From positions 89,139,062 to 89,203,061 of the forward strand of contig NC_134367.1 in assembly GCF_035582795.1 (NCBI RefSeq): DNA of 64,000 nt. The letters are read 5' to 3'. The position numbers and the translations under genes are program-made. This stretch comes from Mycteria americana (lineage: Eukaryota > Chordata > Aves > Ciconiiformes > Ciconiidae). Positions 24,598-37,500 of the stretch are shown here, piece by piece; within the stretch, counting starts at the first letter, position 1, and every line of letters starts with the position of its first letter. A model generated the notes under the pieces. It ran no database searches and was not told the origin of the DNA. It was given only the letters and a program-made list of their open reading frames with translations.

Positions 24598-24603
24598 AAT
24601 AAA
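24598..24603 (+). terminator. EFCAB2: EFCAB2 poly(A) signal AATAAA
   Basis: Canonical hexamer 121 bases after the EFCAB2 stop codon, implying a very short 3' UTR. Further AATAAA-like hexamers downstream, such as near 24970, could give longer forms. Confidence 0.75.
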
Positions 24604-27600
24604 ATCTGTGTAGCTATATTTCCTTGAGTTCTCTATACATATTGAAATATATTCACACCTGGAAAAAGAGCTCTTGACAGAAATACTGTGTAAGGCCTGG
24701 AAAAGAAATCATGGAATTTGGTTTGAAAAATAACAGGAAAAATAATGTTAATGCAGTCAAGAAATGACTTTACAATTGCTTCTGAAAAACTAACGGAAAA
24801 TGAGACCTGTGAAAGCGGGTAATAAGTAGGTAAGTGAGTACCTTAAGATTACTAAAGTTGTGAAGGCATGCTACTAAGATAAAGCTTTTATATTTAAATG
24901 TAATCCCTGTTTGTGTTTAGCTAATAAGGCACCAGGTGGGTTACTACTTTTGAAATAACATAATAGATCAATAAACTTTCTACGATTTCTAGTTTTGTCA
25001 AATATTTGTGCTTTGTTTACCATAGGCAATTAAACTGGACGGGTTAGTTTCATTTTATGTTACTCATCCATTGGCACATGGTATTTTGCTTCCATTTTAA
25101 ACATGCAGGTAACACTAAAACCATTGCCATAGTCAAATTTACAAAGTAATCCTTGAGAACATTTCTCTTACTATAGGCAATAAACAGTTCCCCTTTCAGA
25201 ACCAGTTTGAAAGTCAGGACCTAAAACTGTTCAAAACTTAGGATCATAGGACTGGAATTTGATTTTCATAAACTGATGAAGCACCATTTTTTGAAAGATG
25301 TTAGTGTAGAATATGTGTCTCAACTACCCTTGCTAGAAGACCACCGCAGACCTCACTGCTCTTCTCATTTCTAGCTTAAGAATTTTCTTGACCGTTACTG
25401 TACTGCTGTCCTTTAACTTGAGTTCAAGCTCTTTCCCCTTGAGTTCTTGCCTTGTACATCATCTTCTGGCAAGTGACCGGCGGTTGCCCTCAACTGAGGA
25501 GGTCTCAGCTTGTAGGAGAGGTCCCCAAGGGCACCATCTTGCACTTTGTGCTCCATACCTTCGACCACATTCCTGTTCTTCTACTCTCTGTCAAGTTTGG
25601 TTTCCTCCTGTACAGCAGTGTCCTACCACTCCTCTGTCTTAACTGCGTATCCCAGCTCTGTGTCATCAACGGACTTCAGCGGCTGCTGAAATCCGGGGAA
25701 GACTGACACACAGAGGCATTGAATGCCTTACCCCCTGTCATGCCCTTTAGTGGCAGAGCTGAAAACAGAGCACAGGGCTCCTCATGTCAGGTCTTTTGCT
25801 CTACCCATTTGTTGCACTTGAGCTGGAAACTCAGAGGAGGTGTTTTCATACCCAGCTGCAAGGGAGCTGCTATGCTTCACAAAGAAGAGATTAGCACAAT
25901 CTAAATGTGGTGATGGAAGCAATCTGAAACAGACCATTTTTTAATTCTCTTTTTACTTCTCTAACCCAAGTTATCTTTCACTGATATTTTCTTAAACAGT
26001 AAGGCAACAAAGAGTTAATGTAGGTAAACAACATTTGCCTAGTTCTAAGCTGGATTTCCATCTGGAAACCACTGTTGCACTGGTCCTAAGACTGCAATGC
26101 ACTCTTGTTAACACATTTACTGTGTCTTTCATTTCTTTGTCAGTAAGAATGAACAACAAAGGCAATCATTAGTGTTATAATGTGTGAAAATACAGATTTT
26201 TGAAGATTAAAGCAAGAGCAACAAAGGCCCATTAAGAAAATATATTTTTATTAGCCTTCTTTAGTCTCTCTTTGGAAGCTGAAATTATTTTCCCTAGATG
26301 AATCCTTCTTCCGTTTGATATACAGTGTGTTGCACTGGATCTCTAACACAGCTGGCGTGCATACAAGTTTCATTCATATTCTGCAGTTTGGGAGCCACTG
26401 TCAGCCTCATCTTGGATATTAGCAGGAAGACGCTTATTTCGGGAAATAATTTCATAGCTCGCAGTGCTCCAGAGAGAGCACAATTTGTTTCTCGTGGTGC
26501 TACCCCAGAGGCCGACTCAGCTACTGCTGTATCAAATCAGGATGCCCATGTACAATACAGTTACAACTCACAGTGCAGATAGGATCTTAACATATATCCT
26601 TTGATGATATATATAATTTTTTATCCTACAGTCCTCAAAGGCAAGGGAAAAGGGTATTCTGGCAAGTAAAAAGTGGGATTGTATTTGACTTTATCACACA
26701 GCAACTCCTCCAGCCCCGTCTTCTTATACGTGTCCCCAGGAAAGATGCGTGCAAATAGGACAGATAAAAGCAAGTTGCAGTCTTCACTTTGGGCATAAGC
26801 AACCAGATTCCATTGCCTAGAGAGTTTCCAAACTGGGGGCGAAGGAAGTGTCAAGAACCAATCATCTCAGACTCTGTAGCATCCTAAAAGCTGAGTGCTC
26901 CCTGCCAGCTGGGATCACGTAGCAGTGATCTGACCGGCTTGTGAAGGAGCTGCCCCGTGGGTCGCCCCAGAAGCGGCTGAGCAGTGCCGCACGCGACTGT
27001 TCCCTTGCCCTTGTCTTTCATAACTTGCCAACCCATGCCCTGCCCACCCATCTCCCCATGGTGGTGGTGGGCTGCATAAGGGCACTCTTTGAAGCTCCCT
27101 GGGACGGGCTCTCTTAGTGCCTTGCATCTCTGTGCTCCCTAGGGATGAGCAGGGTCCCATACCCTCGGGGGAGGAGAGGAGACCTAGGGAACCATTTTGC
27201 TGTACCTAAAAAAACCTCTTTGTTTCTAAATTTGAAGTCAAAAATACATTATTTTGTCCTCATCTTTGAGGTGGACAGATTGAACTGCTGAGTGGTCTTG
27301 AGCTGTCTCTTGCTACATGCCTCTCCTTGCTGGCTGTTTTGCCTCTTCCCTCAAGATCAGGAACCAAGATAAGGGAGTGGATCATGCTGGGAAGCCTCTA
27401 GGGAGGAACCAGCCTAGCACCTGGACTAAATCCACACAGAGAAGCAGAGCCAAGGCTTTGAAGAAGCTAGGGAAGTCGGAGGGTTTTTGACCTAGTTGAA
27501 GGAGGGAGAGGGAAGGGAACGCATACATACCCAGACGTAAGAAAGAAAACAAAAAGAAAAGAAAAAGAAGAAATCAAAGAAGCAAACCCTGGAAACCATC

Positions 27601-28105
27601 TACAAATACAACTGAATCAGCAGGCTGTTTACATCACTGCTGCAAGTTGTAGGCTGGACAAGATTTTACTTGCTTAAAACTGTAAGTAGGTTCAGCTGTG
27701 TCAGGGCATATCTGGTATATAGGGGAGACCTTCTCCTCAGTCTTACTGATACTGTGGAGAAATTCTTCCAGCTGCTGAACTTGCGTTTGGGAGTCCCATT
27801 GCGTGTATTCCAGGTAATACATTGATTTTTATGTTTCCCTCATCAGCTTTGGAGTTGCTTCTCCAAAACACTTTTCTGTCTGCTAGTGACAGTCCCATAT
27901 ATATTCACACCTGAAGGCTTCAACATTTTCCCATTGCAATGCATACCAACATGGTATTTACAGTTTTTTCAGACTCTCCACTGTCTGTGGGCAGAAACAG
28001 AAGTTGCAGGACTTCCTCCACCAAAATGCTAAAGGACCAGCATCAGACCTGGGACTCCAGGAAAGGGACTGGGCTGTTCACCTATGCACCTCCACCCGTG
28101 TTTTC
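24604..28105. other. Intergenic sequence downstream of EFCAB2
   Basis: No gene recognised. A purine-rich run lies at about 27540-27580. A moderately GC-rich patch lies at about 26920-27170. Open frames here are under 90 codons and unconvincing. Confidence 0.5.
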
Positions 28106-28148
28106 ACAGAGGTAAGAGCCTGCAAAATGTTCAGGCTCTTACCTCTGT
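28106..28148. repeat. Perfect 17-bp inverted repeat
   Basis: Arms 28106-28122 and 28132-28148 are exact reverse complements around a 9-base loop (CAAAATGTT). The arm reads ACAGAGGTAAGAGCCTG. Confidence 0.95.
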
Positions 28149-28533
28149 TCAGGCAACAAGAATTTGCAATATTTTTCCTTCTTTCTCTTGTTTCAGTCTA
28201 TTCTCTTGGTTTTCTTATACCTCGTTTCATTAATCCAGTTGCGTGATAATCTGTGAGGTTGAAAATGCAAGAGCTTTGCTCTGCCCCACGCTGCTGATGC
28301 CCTGCTGCTTGCTCTGACAGCTGCCCGTATCAGGGTGTCGTTTATCACCAGATCCAGACTTGCTGCCACTGAAATCAGCACTGGCAAAACTCTCATCACG
28401 GGTAACGGGAAGAACCTAGGCCTTCGGTTTCAGGGGGGAAGGTGTCTGGGGGTGCTGGAGTTCAGCCAAGGCTGGGACGGGAAGCTATGATTTTTTAAGT
28501 CCTGTAATATACTGTTATCATTGTGTAAAAGGG

Positions 28534-28812
28534 AGAGTGTAGTCTCGACAGTAAGGCACCAGGTTGGCAGTCAGGTTTCGTTCTAGACTTTGTGAGAGAT
28601 ATTGGGTAAGTCATATAATCTCTCCCTAGCTGAACTTTCCATCTATAAAGTCAGAGTGATTATAAGGAATAGGAGACAGGGAGTATCTGTCTTGCCTACC
28701 CGGACTGTTGGCTTTTTGTATCACTAACTCTGATGTTTGCACAGTGTCTGGTACTATGATGTTCTGATCAAAATCAGTGCCTACAGACCTCCCTGTCACA
28801 TAATTAATAAAG
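28534..28812 (+). mobile_element. MIR-like (tRNA-derived core) SINE relic
   Basis: The segment 28534-28690 follows the MIR pattern: a degenerate pol III box B (GGTTTCGTTCT, near 28574), then TTGGGTAAGTCATATAATCT and CTCTCCCTAGCTGAACTTTCC followed by ATCTATAAAG. The tail to about 28812, with GCACAGTGTCTGG and AATTAATAAAG, fits the 3' part of an old amniote SINE of this type. Strongly diverged. Confidence 0.6.
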
Positions 28813-29201
28813 TTCTCAGCCTTCAAGTCTTTTGTTCCAGACTGTACATTCGGGTCACAACTTCTAAACAGGTCACTCTGCAGCAAGTATATTTGGTTTT
28901 TGTTGAACACAACTCTGTTTCATAGTGTCTCATGCCATGATAGGTTTGACTGTAAAACTAACTATTGAAACATCTGGTCTTATGGTTGGAAGGATTTTTT
29001 GGGCAGGTCAGTACTAGGCACGGGGACTATGCTGATTTAAAAGCTAAATAAAGATGTAGGTTGAAACAAAGCAGATTCTCCTGTTTAACCGATTTTGAAT
29101 CCCTGGGGCTACTATTTGGCTTAGTATAGTTCTGAAAGCCAAGAAAATGTTATTCATTATGCTCAAAAGATTGATCACAGCATTTATATCCTGAGGCCCA
29201 A

Positions 29202-29276
29202 ATCCTGAAGTCCTTATTCAGACAGAGCTCCCATTGACTTCAAAGGGAGTTCTGTCTGCAGAAGAGCTTCAGGAAT
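29202..29276. repeat. Ancient palindromic (foldback) repeat
   Basis: An imperfect palindrome with arms of about 31 bp (29202-29232 and 29245-29276) around ATTGACTTCAAA. The core CTCCCATTGACTTCAAAGGG resembles a foldback repeat seen in many reptile and bird genomes. Roughly five of six arm positions pair. The family comparison is from memory. Confidence 0.65.
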
Positions 29277-30525
29277 AGTGATGTACTGGCTCAGAAGGCA
29301 CTGTAAAAACCTTTTAGTCTCTTTAAATGAAGCCTCGTCTGTGGAAGATCTAACAGAGGTGTACAACCAGCATGCAAGTTGTGTCATTGACTTGACCAAA
29401 AACATAAAACCATGGGAGTAGGTAGTTAATTCTTGTCTACGGTAATGCAAGCGAGCGAGATTCAACAAGAGTCAGCAGACAGAACTTTTCCATATTGTTC
29501 AGAGTACAAAAAGTAGAATCTAGGGATGCTACTGCATGGAGGCTTAAAAATTACCTCTTCCTGCCGTTATCCTGGAAACACTGCAGCCTTAAAAATGCAC
29601 ACGTGTTGCTTCTGTGATTTCATATACTAAAACAATTCCTTTTATCCTGGACTCTAACTATTCCTTTTAGAATTCCTTTTAGAACAGGCTTCCCTGTTGC
29701 AAATACTTGCCTAAATGATAGCATAAAAGGAAAAAGTTTGAAATCAGGTGTTTCATGTAGAGGAAAGCCTTTGAATGTTTTCTGCCAGCTCTAGTCTCTT
29801 TCCTGCCAAGATAACAGCATCCTTCAGTGCAGAATGGGTCCTAAGCTTTGCTTTATGGTATGCAGCCATGTCTTCCCCTAGACACCAGCCTAGTGATTAA
29901 AATAACTAGAGTGGAGTTCTCAAGTGTTCCAGAGGCGTGATTTTGGATCTGATAATGCAAGAATTTGAAGCTATCTGAGGTCCTCCACCTGTGCAAGTTA
30001 TCCAAGTTTTATGGATTACAATACTTTGGGTTTTACAGTGATGGAATACTAAGGATGTGGTATGGTCCAGATGGAAACTAGTAGCAAAGACTGAAACTTA
30101 GCTTCATTTTTATTTATAGTAACATGGCCAAGAAAAACTCAGTACTTCAAGGACAACTTTGTTGAAATACCTATTTGCATGGTGAAGTTGCACTCAATAT
30201 TGCAGAGACAAAACTGAAAAAAACCCCCACCGTAGCCAGTTTTCATATGGTGTTAAGTTGTTGCCTTGAGAAGCAATGCTGTTCTTCAGAGCTCCCTCAA
30301 ACACAGAGGTGCATTCAAATTCAACTCAAATTTGATGGAAAACTGAGATCCTGTCTCTAGTTCTTTGGGCTTCATCAAAGTTGCAGAGATAGTTTGTTAA
30401 GTTAAATATGATGTTTTACCATCAACTGTTGAGATCAGGAGGGAAGAACTTCCTGAAGAAGTTGTATAACTAGGAGCGGGAAGAAGACCACTCTAAACAC
30501 AAGGCCCTTGACTCAACCCATTCCT

Positions 30526-30560
30526 AGAAAGAAAGAAAGAAAGAAAGAGAAAAAGAAAGA
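30526..30560. repeat. (GAAA)n microsatellite
   Basis: About eight GAAA-type units with small interruptions. Confidence 0.9.
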
Positions 30561-31521
30561 AGGGCTCCATCGCTCCATCAGAGCCACAGTTTGTTGACTT
30601 TCAGGATACGTTGTAAGACATACCTATTTGCTCAAGATAGCTATTATTCAGTTTACAGAGGCTGGCCTGAGTCCGAGGTTCAGCTGTTTGAATGTAGTTT
30701 GCTTTCATTTCAGGTAGTTTCCTCTGGTGCCTCCTCATCTGGAGGCACAATGCGGTGCTGCCATCATTCACCTTTTTATTACAGTAGCCCTACGAAGCTT
30801 GAATCAGGAATAGTGTGTGCTCTAAAAAAACCCCAACTATCTAATCTAAAAATGTCTATGATGAAAAGCAGGGGACACATACGATAAAACCAGTTACATA
30901 CTCTTTTTATAGTTATTTTATTTAATTACAGTGTTTTGCAAGTTATATGAACAAGCTATGAGTTTCCTCTGTTGCTCCTTTGCCAAGACAGGTTTCTTTT
31001 TGATGTCACACCAGATTGTCACCTTGAATCGTGTAAAAGTACATATCCTGAAAGCATCTGTAGAAATGCACTGGAAACAGAGGTAAAAGGAACTGTTGAA
31101 AGCATGTAAGCATTGGTTTTACACCGATGTGAAGTAAGAGGTTCTTCCTCTTCATTTCCTAGTGGCAATGTGCTGTTGGGCTTTCAAGGAAATGTTCTCA
31201 CAGAAATTTTCCAGCTCCATGGGGTAGAAATGAGTGGCCATGAAGAAGGGGCCATGTGGAAATGTGTCCTTTGGATTTGCTCATATAAACGACTGAAACT
31301 TTTTTTTTTCCCATCTTCCAAGCCACAAAGGGATGCAATGTCTTTTGGCAAAGTAGTGTAGTATGAGATGCGTTGTTGGTGATATCTCTGCTTTCCTCTT
31401 CAAAAATGTACCATGTCTCCAGCATAACACAGTGGATTAGTTGGGATAGGGGATCTTTCCCAGGAACTTACTCTTTAAGACAGGTAAATGAACACCAGGG
31501 ACAGTAGCAGACCCTGCAGAG

Positions 31522-31524
<3 letters not shown>

Positions 31525-31552
<28 letters not shown>
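31525..31552. repeat. A28 homopolymer
   Basis: 28 consecutive A followed by GAAAGAG. No AATAAA lies shortly upstream and no gene-like sequence precedes it, so there is no support for a processed pseudogene. Confidence 0.95.
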
Positions 31553-31553
<1 letters not shown>

Positions 31554-34500
31554 AAAGAGTAAGAGATAAATCTCTTCATATGGACTTTTCTAATTGCCGA
31601 GGGCACGTTCTGTCTGGCAGAGGTGATTTAGCAATACCCACTGAGAGGATGAGCTCCAGCAGGCAGAGAGGAATAATGCTAACTCTTCTTCTGGATGGGA
31701 TGGCAGAATTTTAACAAGGGATTCCCACAAGCCCCATAAGCTCTCTCTGTACATGCTTATTTCAGAACCTGACCACTTGGTGTTGAGGGGAAGGGACCGT
31801 TTACATGTTCTGAGAAGGGTCTATACCCACAGACCTTAGCCCCTAATTGTGGAAGAACATAGCCACTTTGTAAGCCATGCTAGCTAGCCTTTGATAGCCG
31901 GAAGCCATTGCCCCCATAGGAGGCAATGTCAGCTGGAAGCATACAGCTGTAAAATGAAGAGAGAGACTGTTCTTCTGTTTTCTCAGGGTAACACAGAAGT
32001 TGCTCACATCATTGCTCACTCCCTGCCTGTTCTCACTGGGGAAGCAAAGGCTTTAGCGATGCAGCCACAAGGGGAAATGGTGAATGATAAACTGCAGACA
32101 TTTGGGACAAACATAGAAATTAGAAAAAATGATCTACACGTAGATGTGTTGAAGCCGTACACTTTTTACGTGCAAAAGTCACACCCAAGATAGCTAATGT
32201 CAATCATGCTCTGTACTACTACATGCTTACAAAAAGGTGAGCTCAGAAAAAATAAACTCAGAGAACAAATTCTTCATACACAAATCAAGATGGGAAATAA
32301 AGTCCAATTCAGTGACAAGGACTTGCCGAATAGGGTCCCTACAAAATGGGAAGAACCAACACCTGCATTCAAAGACTGAGACACACAGGGAAACAGTGGC
32401 TGCCTGGGCTAATATGTCAACTTCAAGAGATCAATAACCATGGAAACCTCAGTAAAAGGAATGCATCTTCAAGGAGATTCAGAAGAGAGAGGAAGAAATC
32501 ATAACCGGAGAACCCTTCAGGGGCAAAAAATACACGTATTCCCCTCTCCAGAGATGCTTGTACAGTTTTTATTTTTAAACAAAATACGTTCTCACTGGCA
32601 TGTATGAGAAACTATTTTGTGCAAAGGTATTGTAATACCTCTTTTATATGTTGTCACATTTCTGAATTTGTGAAGGCCCTGGTTTTAGAACGTTATGGTC
32701 GAACTCACTCTCAGTTTTCATTTAAACAAGAAATAGGAAATAATCTGCCTTCCTCAGTTCTGGCAATAGCTTCAAAATAATAAAAACAATCTGAAAGTAA
32801 GTAACTCCGGAAGACTGCAGCATGCCTTTCTAACCATATTTAATGTGTATTGTACCTTTGTTGGAAGGCAAATTCTGATTAGTGCTGTTCAAATATGATT
32901 CTTATTTCTGTAATCAGTGAGGTCTATGAAGTACGCCATCAGAAACTACAGGTAAATAGTGGTGGGAAAAAGACAAGAGCTCTCTCACACACAGAAGCTT
33001 GCCTGGCCTTTCAAACAGCTGGCTGAGAACCAGATCTATGCATCAGCTAATGAATGCATCTCAAGAAGCAAGAGAAGAAACAATGCATTCATCACTGCTA
33101 AAATTTAACTTTGTAACTTACCTTTCGGCAATGAAAATTCATAACAAGGATAATAAAAAGGGCAACAGAGGAACATTCTTCCCCTTTCTCTATTGGAATT
33201 ACCTGCTGTTTGTCCAGCACTTATGTGCACCCAGCCGAGACCAGCAAGTTCACTTTCCTTTTGTTATGCTCTGAACCAGATATAAACCGTAAGGTAAAAC
33301 TCTTGCACTAAACTTCTGCTCTGCCGATGAAATCTTTAAGCCTTACAATATTTGTTTAAGAACAACAGATAAGATTCTGTTTGCAGGGCATTTTTCAGAT
33401 ACCGGGTGGATTAAATAAATTTGTTCAGAAATGGCCGTCTTCAGTCCTTGCTGATCAACAAGTGTGCCTCTGAACGGCGGCATTTACAGACCGTCACTGT
33501 TCCCCACCCGGGGAGGAAGCCTTGCTCTGTCCCCCTTACAGCCCCACTACAGCTGCCCCAGCAGACACCCAGTCGTGAAAGCAGCCCCCAGCTTTCCTAC
33601 TGCCGCTGCTGCTTCACTGACAATACAAACACGAACTATATCAAAGAAATGACATTAATGACAGGCCAGGAAAGTCACACTCCTCTCACCCAGGCTTGTA
33701 AAAATAAGATAAACTCTCCACATTACCTTCATGTTACCAACAACATCATTAATCTACTACAACCCTCCATAGGGGCCAGCTTTACTGTCCATTAAGTGTC
33801 CGTCTCACAGAGATGGTACAGTGTTTTTCGTCATCCTTGACCCTCATACTGAAGGTATGTACCTCACACAGAGGAACAGAGGTACCTCGGGAGACAGCAG
33901 GAAGGGGTCTTAAAATTCCCATCTCCCGGGTCTTTGTCAGAGGGGCTCACAATTAACATGATTATATTCAGCAGGCTCTGTATCTTCTGTGTTCACATCA
34001 TATCTTTGTATAAATTTGAAATCAACTGGTTATGTCCCCATGTAGTGGTCTACTCAGCAATCATGTTGAGAAGAAATTGGTCTCTTTGAAAACTGTGTAT
34101 AACTGAGCTACATGTACAGAGTATGATTTGTACAAGTAAATACTTTCTGGCCCATAAATACCTGTATTGTTCTGTTGAATGCAGAATTAGGCTCTTGCTG
34201 AAGGGTCCTGTATATTATAGAATAGAGGAAGAGTACCGATACCATTTCAGTCGTTGTATCTCTAACCAACATCAGTGTTCACAAGTGCATATTACAGGAA
34301 CCACAAGGTGTTTAGCCTGGAGCCTAATCTAATGGGTTGTTGTAAAGTCTGTGCCTTGCTAGAGCAGTTTACTGGAGACAAAAGCTGTACCAGAGGCAAA
34401 CTAGGGGAACATGATTAACCTACCCAATGTCATGGTATTGTGTAGATCTCTTTTTCTCTCATTGCTCTAAAACCTGCAACCCTTAGTACTTCCTCTGAGT

Positions 34501-37500
34501 TGTTTTTGCCTGTCTTGATTCCTGGAATGTGCCAGACACATGCCATTAGGGAGCCAACAGTGCCAAACTGCTCTCTCATCTTCTCCTACCTGTCCTCACA
34601 CTGCTGCATCCAAAGGACATCGTTATTTCCTACACTGAAAGTTCAGGGGGCTGTGCCTTCTTCAGCAGTACTGGGATGGGTCAAAAGTTCATATGCAAGA
34701 GCATTCTTTGACTGCCATCTCCTCCTCCTGGAGAGAATGCCTCGTTCTGCAGGGGTTCTGGTGGCGTCAACAGCATATTTTGGATGCCTGCTAATTACAG
34801 AAATCTGTAGATCCTCCATGCACTGCTACATTCACAGATTAGAAATGGTTTCCATTTTTGCAGAACAGTCCTTCGATTACTCATTAATTGGGGCTCCGTG
34901 TTCCACTTTCCTGCATGGTCTGTGCTTGCCAATCTAGTCCATGGGTCAAAGGAAGTTATTTCCTTGTAAGCAGAGTTCATTAAGACAGATTCTTCGTATT
35001 TATTCCCCTTACTGACATCTTCAAGACCCTAAAAAGAAGTTGGGCCTGAGAAGGAAGAGAGGTAGCCTGGGTCCTTTCTTGCAACAGACGTGATGTCAAA
35101 GTGCACCAGCAAACAAGACTCATTAAGGTGCCACATCCTGGCACCAACCACTTGGCGGGTATCGTGAATAAGAAAATGCAGACCCTGTTTAAAAGTAAGG
35201 AACTTCTTACCTGCTTGAAGAAGGCATGCAGAAGAATTTCAGGATTAGTCTTGTGCTTCATGAAAAAAAAAGGCTTTGTGGTTGTGATGTATGCAAGTTA
35301 TCCTCATTTATGAAGACAAGATCTGTAAGGTTCTTGAGTTTTAAGGATTGCTGTTATCAGTATTCCATGTGGCTACAGCTTGGAGAGCAATCTTGAATAT
35401 ACAGGACGTTGGGTTTAGTTAGCAAACTAGTTTCATTTATGTAACCCATTGAAAAACACCTCCTTGGCCTGTTTGCTCAAAGGAATGTGAATTGACTGTT
35501 ATTCAAGACTGGTTTACAGAACCATTACTGGTAATGCTTATAATTAAGAGACATGTAAAATAACTACTCTAAGTATCTATAATGCTTTCTTGTTTCACTT
35601 CTTAAAGTTTTAATATCTCCTTAGTAAGTCTGAATACAACACTGATGCCTAATTAGCCCACTTTCATTTCATTAGTATGCTAGAAACAAAAAGAGCAACA
35701 GGTGTCTAGGCAGGTAGGTAGCCTTTATGGTAAATAGTTCATCTTAGGAGGAGACATAATTGTTTTTCTTTCAACACAGAAAATGGTAAACGCAGAGAAG
35801 CACAAAGAAACACACACGCCCACCCTTTGCCAGACTCCTGAATGTCGTCCGGACCTTCCCCTGAAGAAGCCTACAAGCTTGTAGCCTTCATTTCATTGTA
35901 ATTATTTGTACATTGTATTTGCATGGCAATTAGTAATTCTGAACGTGCCATATGGCCCTAGCTACCCATTCTTTTCCAGATTGACTTGAATTATATGTAG
36001 CAATTTTTTCTTCCTGGTTTATCGGATACTCATGCAACAAAGCTTCTTCAACGCACATGGACCCCCCACTGATTAGTTAGCATCTGAGCAGCTTCCTAAA
36101 CCACTTCCTTAAAAGGTTACAACCTTCCTTTTGAAGTCTAAGAAAATTTGTTCCAGTCAAGCATGTGAAAGAATGTGAACAACTGGACACACCTGACATA
36201 CACAGAAAAAAAAGGTCAGTCAGTCATCTATATTTGTCAGCCAAAGATGTTTGCTTTCCAGGTAATTCTGAGACCCACCTTCCTTGAGACATCGATCTTT
36301 GCAGGTGGGAACGGGGTGGCTGTCCGACAGAATAGGCTGTATCTCCATACAGGTCTTCTGAATGCAACTTCACAGCTGTGTGCCACGTAATAGGACCGTT
36401 TCAACTTTAGAAATTTTGGCAATACTCTTTCTGGTCCCTCTGGAACTCTCTCCATACTTTTTAGCAACAAAAATGTTTTCTCTGTGATAAATACATCAGC
36501 TTGAAGCCCAAGTAAGACAAAGATTCTCTGAATGATGCAACCTTACACACATTCCTCTCTAGAGGGTGATCCTTACATCAACTTTCATCACCACCCTGAG
36601 GCGGAGTGCAGCTTTTCCTAGAAAAAAAAAGTCAGAATCACTACATTCTTCCTTTTCTGTTTTAAGCAGGCCTAGCATGCTACAGAAACTCTCCATTTCT
36701 CTTGGGATCTTCCACTCACTGGTACTGGTTTGTTTATTTATTTGTATGTAAACAGCCTTAAAAGAACATGCCTCCCAGGCTTGCAGTATCTCCTCCACCT
36801 AGCAAAGACACCATCATCATACAGACTAAAGTGTAAATAACATGGGAGCAAACACCAGCCTCCCACCACCACCAAGAACACAGATCAACACAAAATCACC
36901 CGAGCCTTCGGGATCCAAAAGGCATCCTCTCCTCAGGCTGCCTCCCCAGCCCTGCTCTGTGCCTGTCAGTGAATAACGGAGCCCCGGCTGCTCCCAGCGG
37001 TGCGGGATGGCATCCTGTACACGTTCACTACTGCAGAGATTTGCCAGCTCCAGGGCACAGATTCCAGCTCTTTTGGACAAAAGGCCTGTTTCAGTTTGCA
37101 GTCTCATTAGAGAAGTAACTGTGTGAACATACTGGCACTCAAGGTTTTTCAGTAAACATTAAAATTATTAACAAGTGCCCTCACCTAGCAATGTTCATCC
37201 CAGAATATTGGTCCGTACTTTCAGACGGAGCCAGCCTCAGATGTCCCTGCAGCATGCCACATTTTCATACCGAATACCTCACTGCTGTCCAAAACTCCGT
37301 GGTCACAGAATGGCAGTGTCACTCTCCTACAGCATCAGCCACTTTCCAGACTCTCACCCTGCTTCTGCTAGGAGATTTGAACCAAATTAATTACTGAAAA
37401 TTGATGTCGTTGCATCATTGCAGATCAGCCATCGTGCAATGAATACAGTGGTGAGGCTAGTGCTGGTTAAAATGCTCAATAAGGATAATTGCATGGGTGA

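Noticed and set aside
31525..31552. Poly(A) tail of a processed pseudogene
   Set aside because: No gene-like sequence precedes the A28 run, and no poly(A) signal lies at the right distance.
34500..34937. 145-codon open frame in the intergenic region
   Set aside because: No family resemblance; the surrounding 800 bases read like an old decayed repeat.
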